Positions 17,009 to 24,582 of a DNA stretch of 64,000 bases are shown here, piece after piece. Each line of letters begins with the position of its first letter. The first letter of the stretch is position 1. The position numbers and the translations under genes were made by a program. Origin of the DNA: Hymenobacter sp. BRD128 (GTDB lineage Bacteria; Bacteroidota; Bacteroidia; Cytophagales; Hymenobacteraceae); the NCBI RefSeq assembly GCF_013256625.1, contig NZ_CP053908.1, positions 3,534,001 through 3,598,000 on the forward strand. Reading direction: 5' to 3'. Under the pieces are notes generated by a model. It did no database searches, was not told the DNA's origin, and saw nothing but the letters and a program-made list of their open reading frames with translations.

Positions 17009-18454
17009 CTACTGCTGCTTGGCTAGCCAGAGCGAGGCGTTCATATGCAGCGGGGCGTGGCTCGAAATTTCCGTCCAGCCGGGGTATACCGTGTTGCCGG
17101 GGCTGCCGGTGCCATCGTCGGCCGGCGACGAGTCGGTGATGCAGCAAACGCGGCCCGTGCCGAAGGTGCTGGTGGCGCACATGATGTTGCTGAGGCCCTG
17201 CGCAGAGCTGCCCTGCCAGATGAGCGGCGTGGCCTGCGAGCCGCTGGCTTTGGTGATGGTGGCGCCGTTCGAGAACTTGAGCTGCGTCACGTTGCCCTGC
17301 GAGCCGTGCAGGATGACATTGGCGGAGCTAGCCAGCACGTTGCTGGTTGTTTCGGAAATATTGGTGAGGGCGATGCTGTAGCCAAACGGGTTATTCTGCA
17401 CCGAGTTGTTGGTCATCAGGTCGTTCCAGATGGCCGGCGAGTCGTAGCCGTCGTTGTCGCGGTCCGACTGTGTGTGGTCAGAAATCATGAACAGGCCGCC
17501 GCCGTTCTTCACGAAAGTAAGGATGGCCGTTTTCTCGCTGGCCGTGAACAGGTTATTGGGTTCATCCACCACGAATACGCTGTAGTTAGCCAGGTCCTGC
17601 GGGTTGGAAGTATTGCCGTAGGTGATGGCCGTGCCGCTAGGCAGGTTTTCGACCGAGTTGCCGAGCTTCACCAACGCCACGCCCCACGACGAGAGGGCGG
17701 CCGTCCAGTAAGTTTCCGGGGTGCTGGCCGTAATGCCCGAGGCGGCCGGCGTGGGGTAGCGCGGCACGACGCCCGCATCTACGTCGAGCGCCCAGTCGGC
17801 ATTGCCGGCTAGCTCGCCGTGGCTGGCGTCGAACAGAAATTTCTTGCCGATGGTGGGGGTGCCCCCGCCGCCCGTGCCGGTACCGCCGTAGCTTTCGACG
17901 GTAATATTGTCGAAATTAAGGCGATTGGTCGTGCCATCGGTTTTGCGCACTTGCAGGCGCACCGTACCGGCAAGGTTCACCGTGAAGCTAGCCGTGCTCA
18001 AGGCGGTGCTGCTAGTGGTGATAGTGCTGCCCACTTTGGCGTAGGAGGAGCCGCTGTTGGCGCTGGCCCACAGCTCCCAAGTGCCGCTGGCATCGGTGCC
18101 GTAGCGCGCGTGCGCCACCGTGACCACGCCCGCGCCGCCGCTCAGGTCGAAGTTCATGCTGAGCGTACCGCTGTTGCGCACCCTGGCCGACTGGCTACCG
18201 GTTTTGGCATCGGCGGTGGTGTTGCCGATGAGGGCGTCGTTAAGTGTCCACGAGCCCGAGCCGAGCGTGACGCTGCCGCTGGTGTAGGCCGTCTTGGTGC
18301 CGGTTTCGAAGCCCTCGGGGAAGCCAGGCGCCGAGGCATTCTGACTGAGAGCACTGGCGGCCGGTAAGGCGGGGCTAGCCTCCTGCCGGGCGCAGGCGGC
18401 CAGTAGGGCGGCGCCCAGCAGCGGCGCTGCCAGGTAGCGAATTACTTGCTTCAT
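17009..18454 (-). CDS. Secreted lipoprotein with jelly-roll and glutamine-amidotransferase-like domains
   Basis: A 481-residue lipoprotein (lipobox LLAAC, Cys21). Residues about 45-190 look like a beta jelly-roll: GFPEGFETGTKTAYTSGSV, NSGTLSMNFDLSGGAG, VRLQVRKTDGTTNRLNFDNI. A Gly/Thr linker follows. The second half (about 205-480) resembles the class I GATase / DUF4350 fold: KKFLFDASHGE, VFVVDEPNNLFTASEKTAIL, NGGGLFMISDHTQSDRDNDG, TSTFGTGRVCCITDSSP. No catalytic Cys-His-Glu triad can be assigned. It is probably a surface or periplasmic binding protein or hydrolase. I do not recognise a named family. Confidence 0.7.
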   Translation of the reverse strand: MKQVIRYLAAPLLGAALLAACARQEASPALPAASALSQNASAPGFPEGFETGTKTAYTSGSVTLGSGSWTLNDALIGNTTADAKTGSQSARVRNSGTLSMNFDLSGGAGVVTVAHARYGTDASGTWELWASANSGSSYAKVGSTITTSSTALSTASFTVNLAGTVRLQVRKTDGTTNRLNFDNITVESYGGTGTGGGGTPTIGKKFLFDASHGELAGNADWALDVDAGVVPRYPTPAASGITASTPETYWTAALSSWGVALVKLGNSVENLPSGTAITYGNTSNPQDLANYSVFVVDEPNNLFTASEKTAILTFVKNGGGLFMISDHTQSDRDNDGYDSPAIWNDLMTNNSVQNNPFGYSIALTNISETTSNVLASSANVILHGSQGNVTQLKFSNGATITKASGSQATPLIWQGSSAQGLSNIMCATSTFGTGRVCCITDSSPADDGTGSPGNTVYPGWTEISSHAPLHMNASLWLAKQQ

Positions 18455-18582
18455 GTGGTTGGTTTTGAGTGGAAAAGAGTGAGTTAGGAGCTGGCAAAAC
18501 TACGCCTTTTCATCAAACGAACACATGAATAAAAGATGAATAACAATTGGATAACCTCCTCTTATCCGTCGACACGGAGCTC

Positions 18583-18631
18583 ATAAGTAAAACGCCCCTG
18601 CTTCAACTTGAAACAGGGGCGTTTTACTTAT
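18583..18631 (-). terminator. Hairpin terminator after tRNA-Arg
   Basis: Eighteen-base perfect arms (18583-18600 and 18614-18631), and the inner loop can pair further (TTCAA/TTGAA). It lies just downstream of tRNA-Arg on the minus strand and also faces the 5' end of the lipoprotein gene. Confidence 0.85.
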
Positions 18632-18639
18632 ACTAGATG

Positions 18640-18711
18640 TAGCCACGAGCAGATTCGAACTGCTATCAAGCGTTTAGGAAACGCCTATTCTATCCCTTGA
18701 ACTACGCAGCC
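18640..18711 (-). tRNA. tRNA-Arg (anticodon CCU)
   Basis: A 72-base tRNA. The acceptor is GGCTGCG with CGTGGCT (three G-U pairs). The anticodon stem-loop GGCGT-TTCCTAA-ACGCT gives CCU. The T-loop TTCGAAT is present, A73 is the discriminator, and CCA is not encoded. Confidence 0.93.
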
Positions 18712-18717
18712 AGGCCA

Positions 18718-18725
18718 CAAAGTTA
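18718..18725 (-). promoter_or_regulatory. Putative -7 element for tRNA-Arg
   Basis: TAACTTTG on the minus strand matches the TAnnTTTG consensus and ends six bases before the tRNA 5' end. No -33 TTTG was found at the normal spacing. Confidence 0.4.
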
Positions 18726-18744
18726 CGCCGCCGGGGCGGCGCAG

Positions 18745-20073
18745 CTACATCTTATACGCGAGCACGATGCCAAACGAGAGCGCCGTGAGGATAAGACCCA
18801 CCATGAAAATGGAGTAGCTCACGCGCAGCAGCTTGTATTTGCGGTCGAGCACTTCGCCGAGGTAATACACGTCGGTTACCATGTTGGTATAGAGCGTGTC
18901 TTTCTGGCGCATCAGGTCGCGCATGCCCTCCTGAAAGTGCTGGAGACTAAGCTTGGTGAACTGCCCGAAAAACAAGAGGTTGACGCGCCGGTTGGTGGCA
19001 ATTTCGGGGTTGCGCTTCAGCCACTTAAAGCTCGTGACGTCGGGCTGGGCCGAGAGGATGGCCGACGTGACGGACCCTAGCGCCGTAATGAGCAGCACGC
19101 CCATCGGCACCGCCAAGATAGGGTTGCGGGTAAAATTGGTATCGCCAGTAACCAGGTGCGACGACTTAGCCCCCAGGTAAGTAATTATTACCGAGAGAAT
19201 TACCGCATTGAGCTGAATCATCATGCTGGCCTTTTTATCGGCCATATCCGAGAGCTTCATGTGATTAGAATACATGGTGCGAAACATCGTTTCGATGCCC
19301 CGCTTGGGCTCGGCGAAGGTGTCGGTAGCTTCCTTTGCTTTCTTCTTGGCTTTTTTGGCGGCTTTTTTCAGCTGGTCGCGCTGCTCTTCAATATTGGCTT
19401 TGAGGCACTTTTTGTAGCGCGCCTTGCCTACTTCCGACCGGTACTTGTGGGCCAGCATGAAGTTGAGCTGCAGCTCGGCCCAGTCGGGGGTGGTGTACGA
19501 CTTGTCGAGGGCCAGCTCCCACTCGTTGCGGATAAGCTCGGCGCGGGCCCGGAAATCATCGGCCGCGAGGTTGCTCATGTCGGCATCGACGAGCATCTTT
19601 TCAAGCTCGGTCCGGGCCTCTTCGTTGCGGTGCGTGGCCCGGATGAGATTCTTAATGACCTCGATACGAGCCGGGTCGTAGCCTTTTTCCTTGAGCCAGG
19701 CTTCGGCGCGGACCATGCTTTTGTACTCGTGGCCGTCGTAAGTATCGAGGTAGCCCGAATCGTGAAACCAGGCGGCCAGCAGTAGCTCCTCGGTTTGCTC
19801 GGGGCTGAGGTGGGCATCGTCGGCCAGGTTGCGCGCCTGCTTCACCACGTAGGCCGTGTGGGCCAGCGTGTGGTAGGTGAGACGCGGGTCAAGCTCTTTT
19901 TCGAGTATCGGCTCAAGATAAGCCTGCGCCTGCTGCACCAGCGCCGACGGCTCGGGCTTGGGCGGCTTGGGGGCCTTGGCCGACGCGGCCCCTTGGTTGG
20001 CGGGTGCCGCTTCGGGGGTGTCGGCAGGGGTAGCCGGGGCGTCGGCGGCGGCGGGGAGGGTAGTAGTAGCCAT
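18745..20073 (-). CDS. HD domain protein with C-terminal Pycsar-effector (PycTM/DUF5706-like) membrane domain
   Basis: A 442-residue protein in three parts. Residues 1-45 are Ala/Pro-rich and disordered. Residues about 60-215 form an HD phosphohydrolase domain with complete metal ligands in pattern: YHTLAHTAYVV, FHDSGY (His104-Asp105) and VDADMSN. A Lys-rich helix (235-250) links to a membrane domain (about 258-442) with three predicted segments (near 287-301, 318-341 and 419-440) and flanking ADKKASMMIQLNAV, the pattern of the PycTM effectors of Pycsar antiphage systems. HD domains often cleave nucleotides. No nucleotide cyclase gene is adjacent, unlike classical Pycsar. It may sense or degrade a cyclic or stringent nucleotide, or control membrane integrity. 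Function is inferred. Confidence 0.82.
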   Translation of the reverse strand: MATTTLPAAADAPATPADTPEAAPANQGAASAKAPKPPKPEPSALVQQAQAYLEPILEKELDPRLTYHTLAHTAYVVKQARNLADDAHLSPEQTEELLLAAWFHDSGYLDTYDGHEYKSMVRAEAWLKEKGYDPARIEVIKNLIRATHRNEEARTELEKMLVDADMSNLAADDFRARAELIRNEWELALDKSYTTPDWAELQLNFMLAHKYRSEVGKARYKKCLKANIEEQRDQLKKAAKKAKKKAKEATDTFAEPKRGIETMFRTMYSNHMKLSDMADKKASMMIQLNAVILSVIITYLGAKSSHLVTGDTNFTRNPILAVPMGVLLITALGSVTSAILSAQPDVTSFKWLKRNPEIATNRRVNLLFFGQFTKLSLQHFQEGMRDLMRQKDTLYTNMVTDVYYLGEVLDRKYKLLRVSYSIFMVGLILTALSFGIVLAYKM

Positions 20074-20180
20074 AATTCAACGCAAGAAACAACTGCCGGC
20101 CGGCGTTGGGTTCGGCCCGGTGGCGGGCTTTCAACGCGGGCTAGCCAGCGCGGGTTAGCCGCTAAGCTCAACCGCAGGGG

Positions 20181-20221
20181 CCGGCTTTGCGTAGCTGCGC
20201 CTAGCCAGCGCGCAAAGCCGG
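20181..20221. repeat. Inverted repeat in divergent intergenic region
   Basis: Perfect eleven-base arms, CCGGCTTTGCG (20181-20191) and CGCAAAGCCGG (20211-20221). It lies between the divergent HD-PycTM and phosphoesterase genes. No T run follows, so it could be a regulatory hairpin or a binding site rather than a terminator. Confidence 0.45.
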
Positions 20222-20360
20222 ATTCATTTTAGCTTCACCAGTGGGCCGCACAGGAAGCCAGGCCACTGGCTGGCGGTATGGAGCGGCCTGCTGCCAGCAG
20301 AAAGCCTTGAGTTTTTGCACTTTCCTTATGACCCCGCCGGTGGGTCGTAATTTTGTTTCT

Positions 20361-23300
20361 ATGACGCTCTTTTTCCGCCTTTTATTCTGCTTAAGTCTGC
20401 TCGCCGCCCTGCCCCGCACGGCCGCCGCGCAGCTTGAGGAGCTGGGCGAAGCCGGTGAGTCCGACTTCAACCCCGTCAATCCCAAGCCCAACTACCGGGG
20501 CAAGGCCCTGGGCTGGGAAAAAAACCTGCCGCCCGATTCTAGCCGCCTGCGCTACTCGGTGTTTCTGATTGGCGACGTGGGCAATCCCATCCCGGCCGAC
20601 AAGGGCGGCGAGCCCTCGCTCAACTTCATGCGCCAGCAGATGCTGCAGGCCGGCAGCAAGAGCGCGGTGGTATTTCTAGGCGATAATATCTACAACCAGG
20701 GTATGCCGCCCGAAGGCGCCTACGACCGCAAGATTGCCGAGGGCCGCCTCAATACCCAGCTCAATATTCTGAAGGGCTACCAGGGTGAGAAATACATGGT
20801 GCCCGGCAACCACGACTGGATTCAGGGCTACAAGGGCGGGCTAGCCCAGGTAAACCGCGAGCAGGCCTACGCCGAGCACTACCTGGCCCAGGACTCGACC
20901 GAGTTCTCGTATACCGGCGACTTTCTGGTACCGCGCGATGGCTGCCCGGGGCCCTACGAAATCCGGCTGCGCGACGACCTGGTGATGATTGCCATCAACT
21001 CGCAGTGGTTTATTACCGACCAGGCCAACCGGCCCTTTGGCGAGGCCTGCGGCGCCGATACCGAGGAGGAAGTTTATGCTCAATTAGAAGAGGTTATCAA
21101 GCGCAACCAAAGCAAGCACATTCTGATTGTGACGCACCACCCGCTGTTTTCGGATGGTATTCACGGCGGCTACTTCACGTTTGCCGACCACGTATTTCCG
21201 CTCAGCATTGTGCAGAAATACGCCTTTTTGCCGCTGCCCGTCATTGGCTCGGTGTATCCGCTAGCCCGCAAGTACGGCGGCATTGCCCAGGATTTGGCCT
21301 ACCCGGCCTACCAGGATTATAAGAAGAACCTGCGCGAGCTGTTTGCCAAGTACCCGAACGTGATTTACGCCAACGGGCACGAGCACAACCTCCAATACTA
21401 CGACGACCCCGGCAGCAAGGCGCACTTCATCACGAGCGGCTCGGGCTGCAAAACCCAGCACGTGAAGCCCGGCAACGGCGGCGACGCGCTGTTTTCGGAC
21501 AAGGAAAAGGGCTTCGCCCGGCTCAATTATTACGACGACGGCCAGGTGTGGGTCGAGTACCTCATTCCGAGCGATGCCGACAAGGGCCAGACCGCCCGGC
21601 GCGTGTATCGCCAGCAGGTGTATGCCGAGCTGGGCCGGGGCACCCTGGCCAGCGCCAAAAAAGGCCCCGGCAGCGCCGTAAACACCACCAAGCCCGACGC
21701 CGGCCCGGCGCAGGGCACCCGCGCCCCCGCCGGCACCGCCCAAACCGTGAAGGGCAACCAGAGCCGCGACGACCTCGACAATGCCGCCTCGACCGGTACG
21801 CCCAACAAGCCCACCGGGGCGCCAGTGGTGACCTCGGCCGCCCCGCGCCCTGATTATAAAGACAGCACCGTGACGGTGGCCGTGAACCCGGCCTACAACC
21901 AGCACGGCAGGTTTCACAACTGGCTGCTCGGCGAGCACTACCGCCGCGAGTGGGCCACGCCGGTGAAGTTCCCGGTACTCGATATTAAAACGGCCGAGGG
22001 CGGGCTGATACCTTATAAAACGGGCGGCGGCAAGCAAACGGCCTCGCTGAAAGTGCGCAACGAAGACGGCTATTATTTCAAGGTGCGCGGCATCGATAAA
22101 GACCCCGCCGCCGTGCTGCCCGAGAATTTTCGGACCGGGCTAGCCAAGGCCGTGCTCCAGGACCAGATTTCGGCTCAGCACCCGTATGCGGCCTTTGTGC
22201 TGCCGCCGCTGGCCACGGCGGCCGGCATCCTGCACACCAACCCGCGCTATGTCTACATCCCCAACGACCCGGCGCTGGGGCAGTACCAGCAGAAATTTGC
22301 CAATACGCCCGCCTCGCTCGAAGAAGACGCCAAGGGCAGCCAGGATACCGACGCCTCGCTCGGCTACGCCAAGAAGCTCGTGAGCACCGACAAGATGCTT
22401 GAAAACCTGCTGGAAGACAACGACAACCAGGTGGACGAGCCGGCCTTTGCCCGCTCGCGCCTGTTCGATATGTGGATTGGCGACTGGGACCGCCACGAGG
22501 ACCAGTGGCGCTGGGCGCAGCGCAAAACCAAGGACGGCGACAAGATTTACACCGCCGTGCCCGAAGACCGCGACATTGCCTTTTTTAAGGGCGATGGCGT
22601 GCTGCCCACGCTCATTTCCAAGAAGTTTGCGGTGCGCAACTTCCAGAATTTCGGCTATGACTACGGCGACTACAAGGGCCTCAACCAGACCGGCCTGAGC
22701 AACGACCGCCTGTACCTGAGCGGGGTGAGCCGTGAGGAATGGGTGAAACAGGCCGAGATTATGAAGGCCCAGCTAACCGATGAGGTGATTGAAAAAGCTT
22801 TCCGCGATAAGTGGCCTAGCCAGATTTATGCCGAGCACGGCGCCGAGATTGTGGCCAAGCTCAAGAGCCGCCGCGACCTGCTGCCCGACGTGGCCCGCAA
22901 GTACTCCGACCTGATGAGCGACATCGTGGAAGTGCGCGGCTCGCAGAAGCGCGAGAAATTTACGGTGACGCGCCTGCCCGACCACAAAACACGGGTGGTG
23001 ATGCAGAAAATCAGCAAAAAAGGCCAGCTCACCAAGGTGCTTTACGACCGCACCTTCGACCGCGTAACCGATGAGATTCGCCTCTACGGCATCAGTGGGC
23101 GCGATATTTATGACCTGAGCGGCGACGAGCGCCAGGGCCACAAAATCCGCATCATTGCCGGCACCGGGCGCGATTCTATCGTGGACGACTCGCGCGTGGC
23201 GGGTATGCGCCACCGCACCCAGATTTACGACGCCGACACCGGCAACGTCATCATCAACAAGCTCGGCGAGGCCCGCCTGCGCCTGGAGCCGGGCGTGGAC

Positions 23301-24458
23301 GTGAGCCGCTACGACCACCCGCACCGCTTCGACCTCAAGGACTACCGCCTCAACTACACCGGCCCGGCGCTGTTTTTTGGCTATAATATCGACGATGGCT
23401 TTCTGCTGGGCGGCGGCGTTACGCACCGGCGCTACGCCTTCCGGCGCGAGCCCTACGGCTCGGAGCAGAGCCTGACGGCCAACGTGGCGCCGGCCCGCAG
23501 CGGCGCGTTTAACCTACGCTATATCGGGCAGTTTACGAGCGTATTCGGGGGCAAAACCGACCTGCACGTGGCGGCGCAGTACTACGGCCCGCAGCTACTC
23601 TACAACTTCTTCGGCATCGGCAACAACACCCAGAACTACGCCAAAGAGCACGAAGGCAACCCCACCAACCGCTCGGTCAACAGTGCCTACCGCATCCGCT
23701 TCGACCGCTTGTATATAGCGCCCACTTTCGAGCGCAAGCTCTTCACCTTCGGCACCTGGGGCATCGGGCCGCAGTTTGAGCGCTTCCGGGTGATGGACGA
23801 CCAGATTGGCACCGTTATCAGGGACAGTATCGGCGCTGATTTGGAGAACCGCCATTTCGGCATTCGCAACTCCGACTTTCAAGCCAACACCTACCTCGGC
23901 GGGCTGGTCTACCTCAATCTCGGCGCGCAGTCGTCGCCCAAAGACCCACGCATTGGCATTCAGTGGCACAACGAGGCGCAGTATAACTTCCAGCTCAACG
24001 GCGAGCAGCTTACCTACGGCCGCATCGCCTCCGAGCTGAAGGCCTACCTCACGCCCAATTTCCCGTTCCGCATCACCTACGCCGGGCGCGTGGGCTGGCA
24101 GCACAACATCGGCGACTACCGCTTTTACCAGGCCAACACGCTGGGCGGCACCACCAACCTGCGCGGCTACCGCCGCACCCGCTTCGCGGGCCGCGACGCG
24201 CTCTACGGCAACTTTGAGGCGCGCCTGCACCTGTTTAAGTTCAACGCCTACCTGTTCCCCGGCACGTTCGGCATCATGGGGCTAGCCGACGCCGGCCGCG
24301 TATACTCGGCGCAGGATACGCGCAGCGGCCTGCAGGCCTTCCACACCGGCTTCGGCGGCGGCGCCTTCGTCAATATCCTCGACACCACGGTTATCAACGT
24401 CACCTATTCGGTAGGCGAGGAAAAGCTGGTGTATGTGGGGTTTGACTTTTTGTTTTAA
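20361..24458 (+). CDS. Metallophosphoesterase fused to Omp85-type outer-membrane barrel
   Basis: A 1365-residue exported protein (signal peptide about 1-23, ending AAAQ). Residues about 65-400 are a calcineurin-like phosphoesterase with FLIGDVGN (71-75), FLGDN (107-109), GNHDW (149-153), VTHHP and NGHEHN. The middle part holds a segment around residues 700-740 (bases about 22465-22600), IGDWDRHEDQWRW followed by PEDRDIAFF, which resembles the catalytic loop and metal motif of CotH/HipA/FAM20-like kinases. The last 300 or so residues look like an Omp85 surface-antigen barrel, with GGTTNLRGYRRTRFAGRDA and a terminal VGFDFLF. I chose the ATG at 20361 for its signal peptide. The catalytic region may face the periplasm or the cell surface. 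Substrate unknown. Confidence 0.85.
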   Translation: MTLFFRLLFCLSLLAALPRTAAAQLEELGEAGESDFNPVNPKPNYRGKALGWEKNLPPDSSRLRYSVFLIGDVGNPIPADKGGEPSLNFMRQQMLQAGSKSAVVFLGDNIYNQGMPPEGAYDRKIAEGRLNTQLNILKGYQGEKYMVPGNHDWIQGYKGGLAQVNREQAYAEHYLAQDSTEFSYTGDFLVPRDGCPGPYEIRLRDDLVMIAINSQWFITDQANRPFGEACGADTEEEVYAQLEEVIKRNQSKHILIVTHHPLFSDGIHGGYFTFADHVFPLSIVQKYAFLPLPVIGSVYPLARKYGGIAQDLAYPAYQDYKKNLRELFAKYPNVIYANGHEHNLQYYDDPGSKAHFITSGSGCKTQHVKPGNGGDALFSDKEKGFARLNYYDDGQVWVEYLIPSDADKGQTARRVYRQQVYAELGRGTLASAKKGPGSAVNTTKPDAGPAQGTRAPAGTAQTVKGNQSRDDLDNAASTGTPNKPTGAPVVTSAAPRPDYKDSTVTVAVNPAYNQHGRFHNWLLGEHYRREWATPVKFPVLDIKTAEGGLIPYKTGGGKQTASLKVRNEDGYYFKVRGIDKDPAAVLPENFRTGLAKAVLQDQISAQHPYAAFVLPPLATAAGILHTNPRYVYIPNDPALGQYQQKFANTPASLEEDAKGSQDTDASLGYAKKLVSTDKMLENLLEDNDNQVDEPAFARSRLFDMWIGDWDRHEDQWRWAQRKTKDGDKIYTAVPEDRDIAFFKGDGVLPTLISKKFAVRNFQNFGYDYGDYKGLNQTGLSNDRLYLSGVSREEWVKQAEIMKAQLTDEVIEKAFRDKWPSQIYAEHGAEIVAKLKSRRDLLPDVARKYSDLMSDIVEVRGSQKREKFTVTRLPDHKTRVVMQKISKKGQLTKVLYDRTFDRVTDEIRLYGISGRDIYDLSGDERQGHKIRIIAGTGRDSIVDDSRVAGMRHRTQIYDADTGNVIINKLGEARLRLEPGVDVSRYDHPHRFDLKDYRLNYTGPALFFGYNIDDGFLLGGGVTHRRYAFRREPYGSEQSLTANVAPARSGAFNLRYIGQFTSVFGGKTDLHVAAQYYGPQLLYNFFGIGNNTQNYAKEHEGNPTNRSVNSAYRIRFDRLYIAPTFERKLFTFGTWGIGPQFERFRVMDDQIGTVIRDSIGADLENRHFGIRNSDFQANTYLGGLVYLNLGAQSSPKDPRIGIQWHNEAQYNFQLNGEQLTYGRIASELKAYLTPNFPFRITYAGRVGWQHNIGDYRFYQANTLGGTTNLRGYRRTRFAGRDALYGNFEARLHLFKFNAYLFPGTFGIMGLADAGRVYSAQDTRSGLQAFHTGFGGGAFVNILDTTVINVTYSVGEEKLVYVGFDFLF

Positions 24459-24481
24459 GTATTGGCGCAGGTCGAAATAAA

Positions 24482-24529
24482 AAAGTAAAAGTCCCTTAGT
24501 GCATCAATGCACTAAGGGACTTTTACTTT
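24482..24529 (+). terminator. Perfect bidirectional hairpin terminator
   Basis: Twenty-two-base perfect arms (24482-24503 and 24508-24529) around a four-base loop, with A-rich and T-rich flanks. It lies between convergent genes. Confidence 0.87.
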
Positions 24530-24582
24530 ATAGTCAATAAGTTAACCTGTGAATCAGCGTTAACTATCAGCTTTCAAGCTCA

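Noticed and set aside
20312-20355. A promoter of TTTTTG and TAATTTTG before the phosphoesterase gene
   Set aside because: The two elements are about 30 bases apart, not the usual 19-21, and the -7 box ends five bases before ATG. A similar wide spacing appears before 39857 and proB, so I kept only the -7 boxes as remarks.
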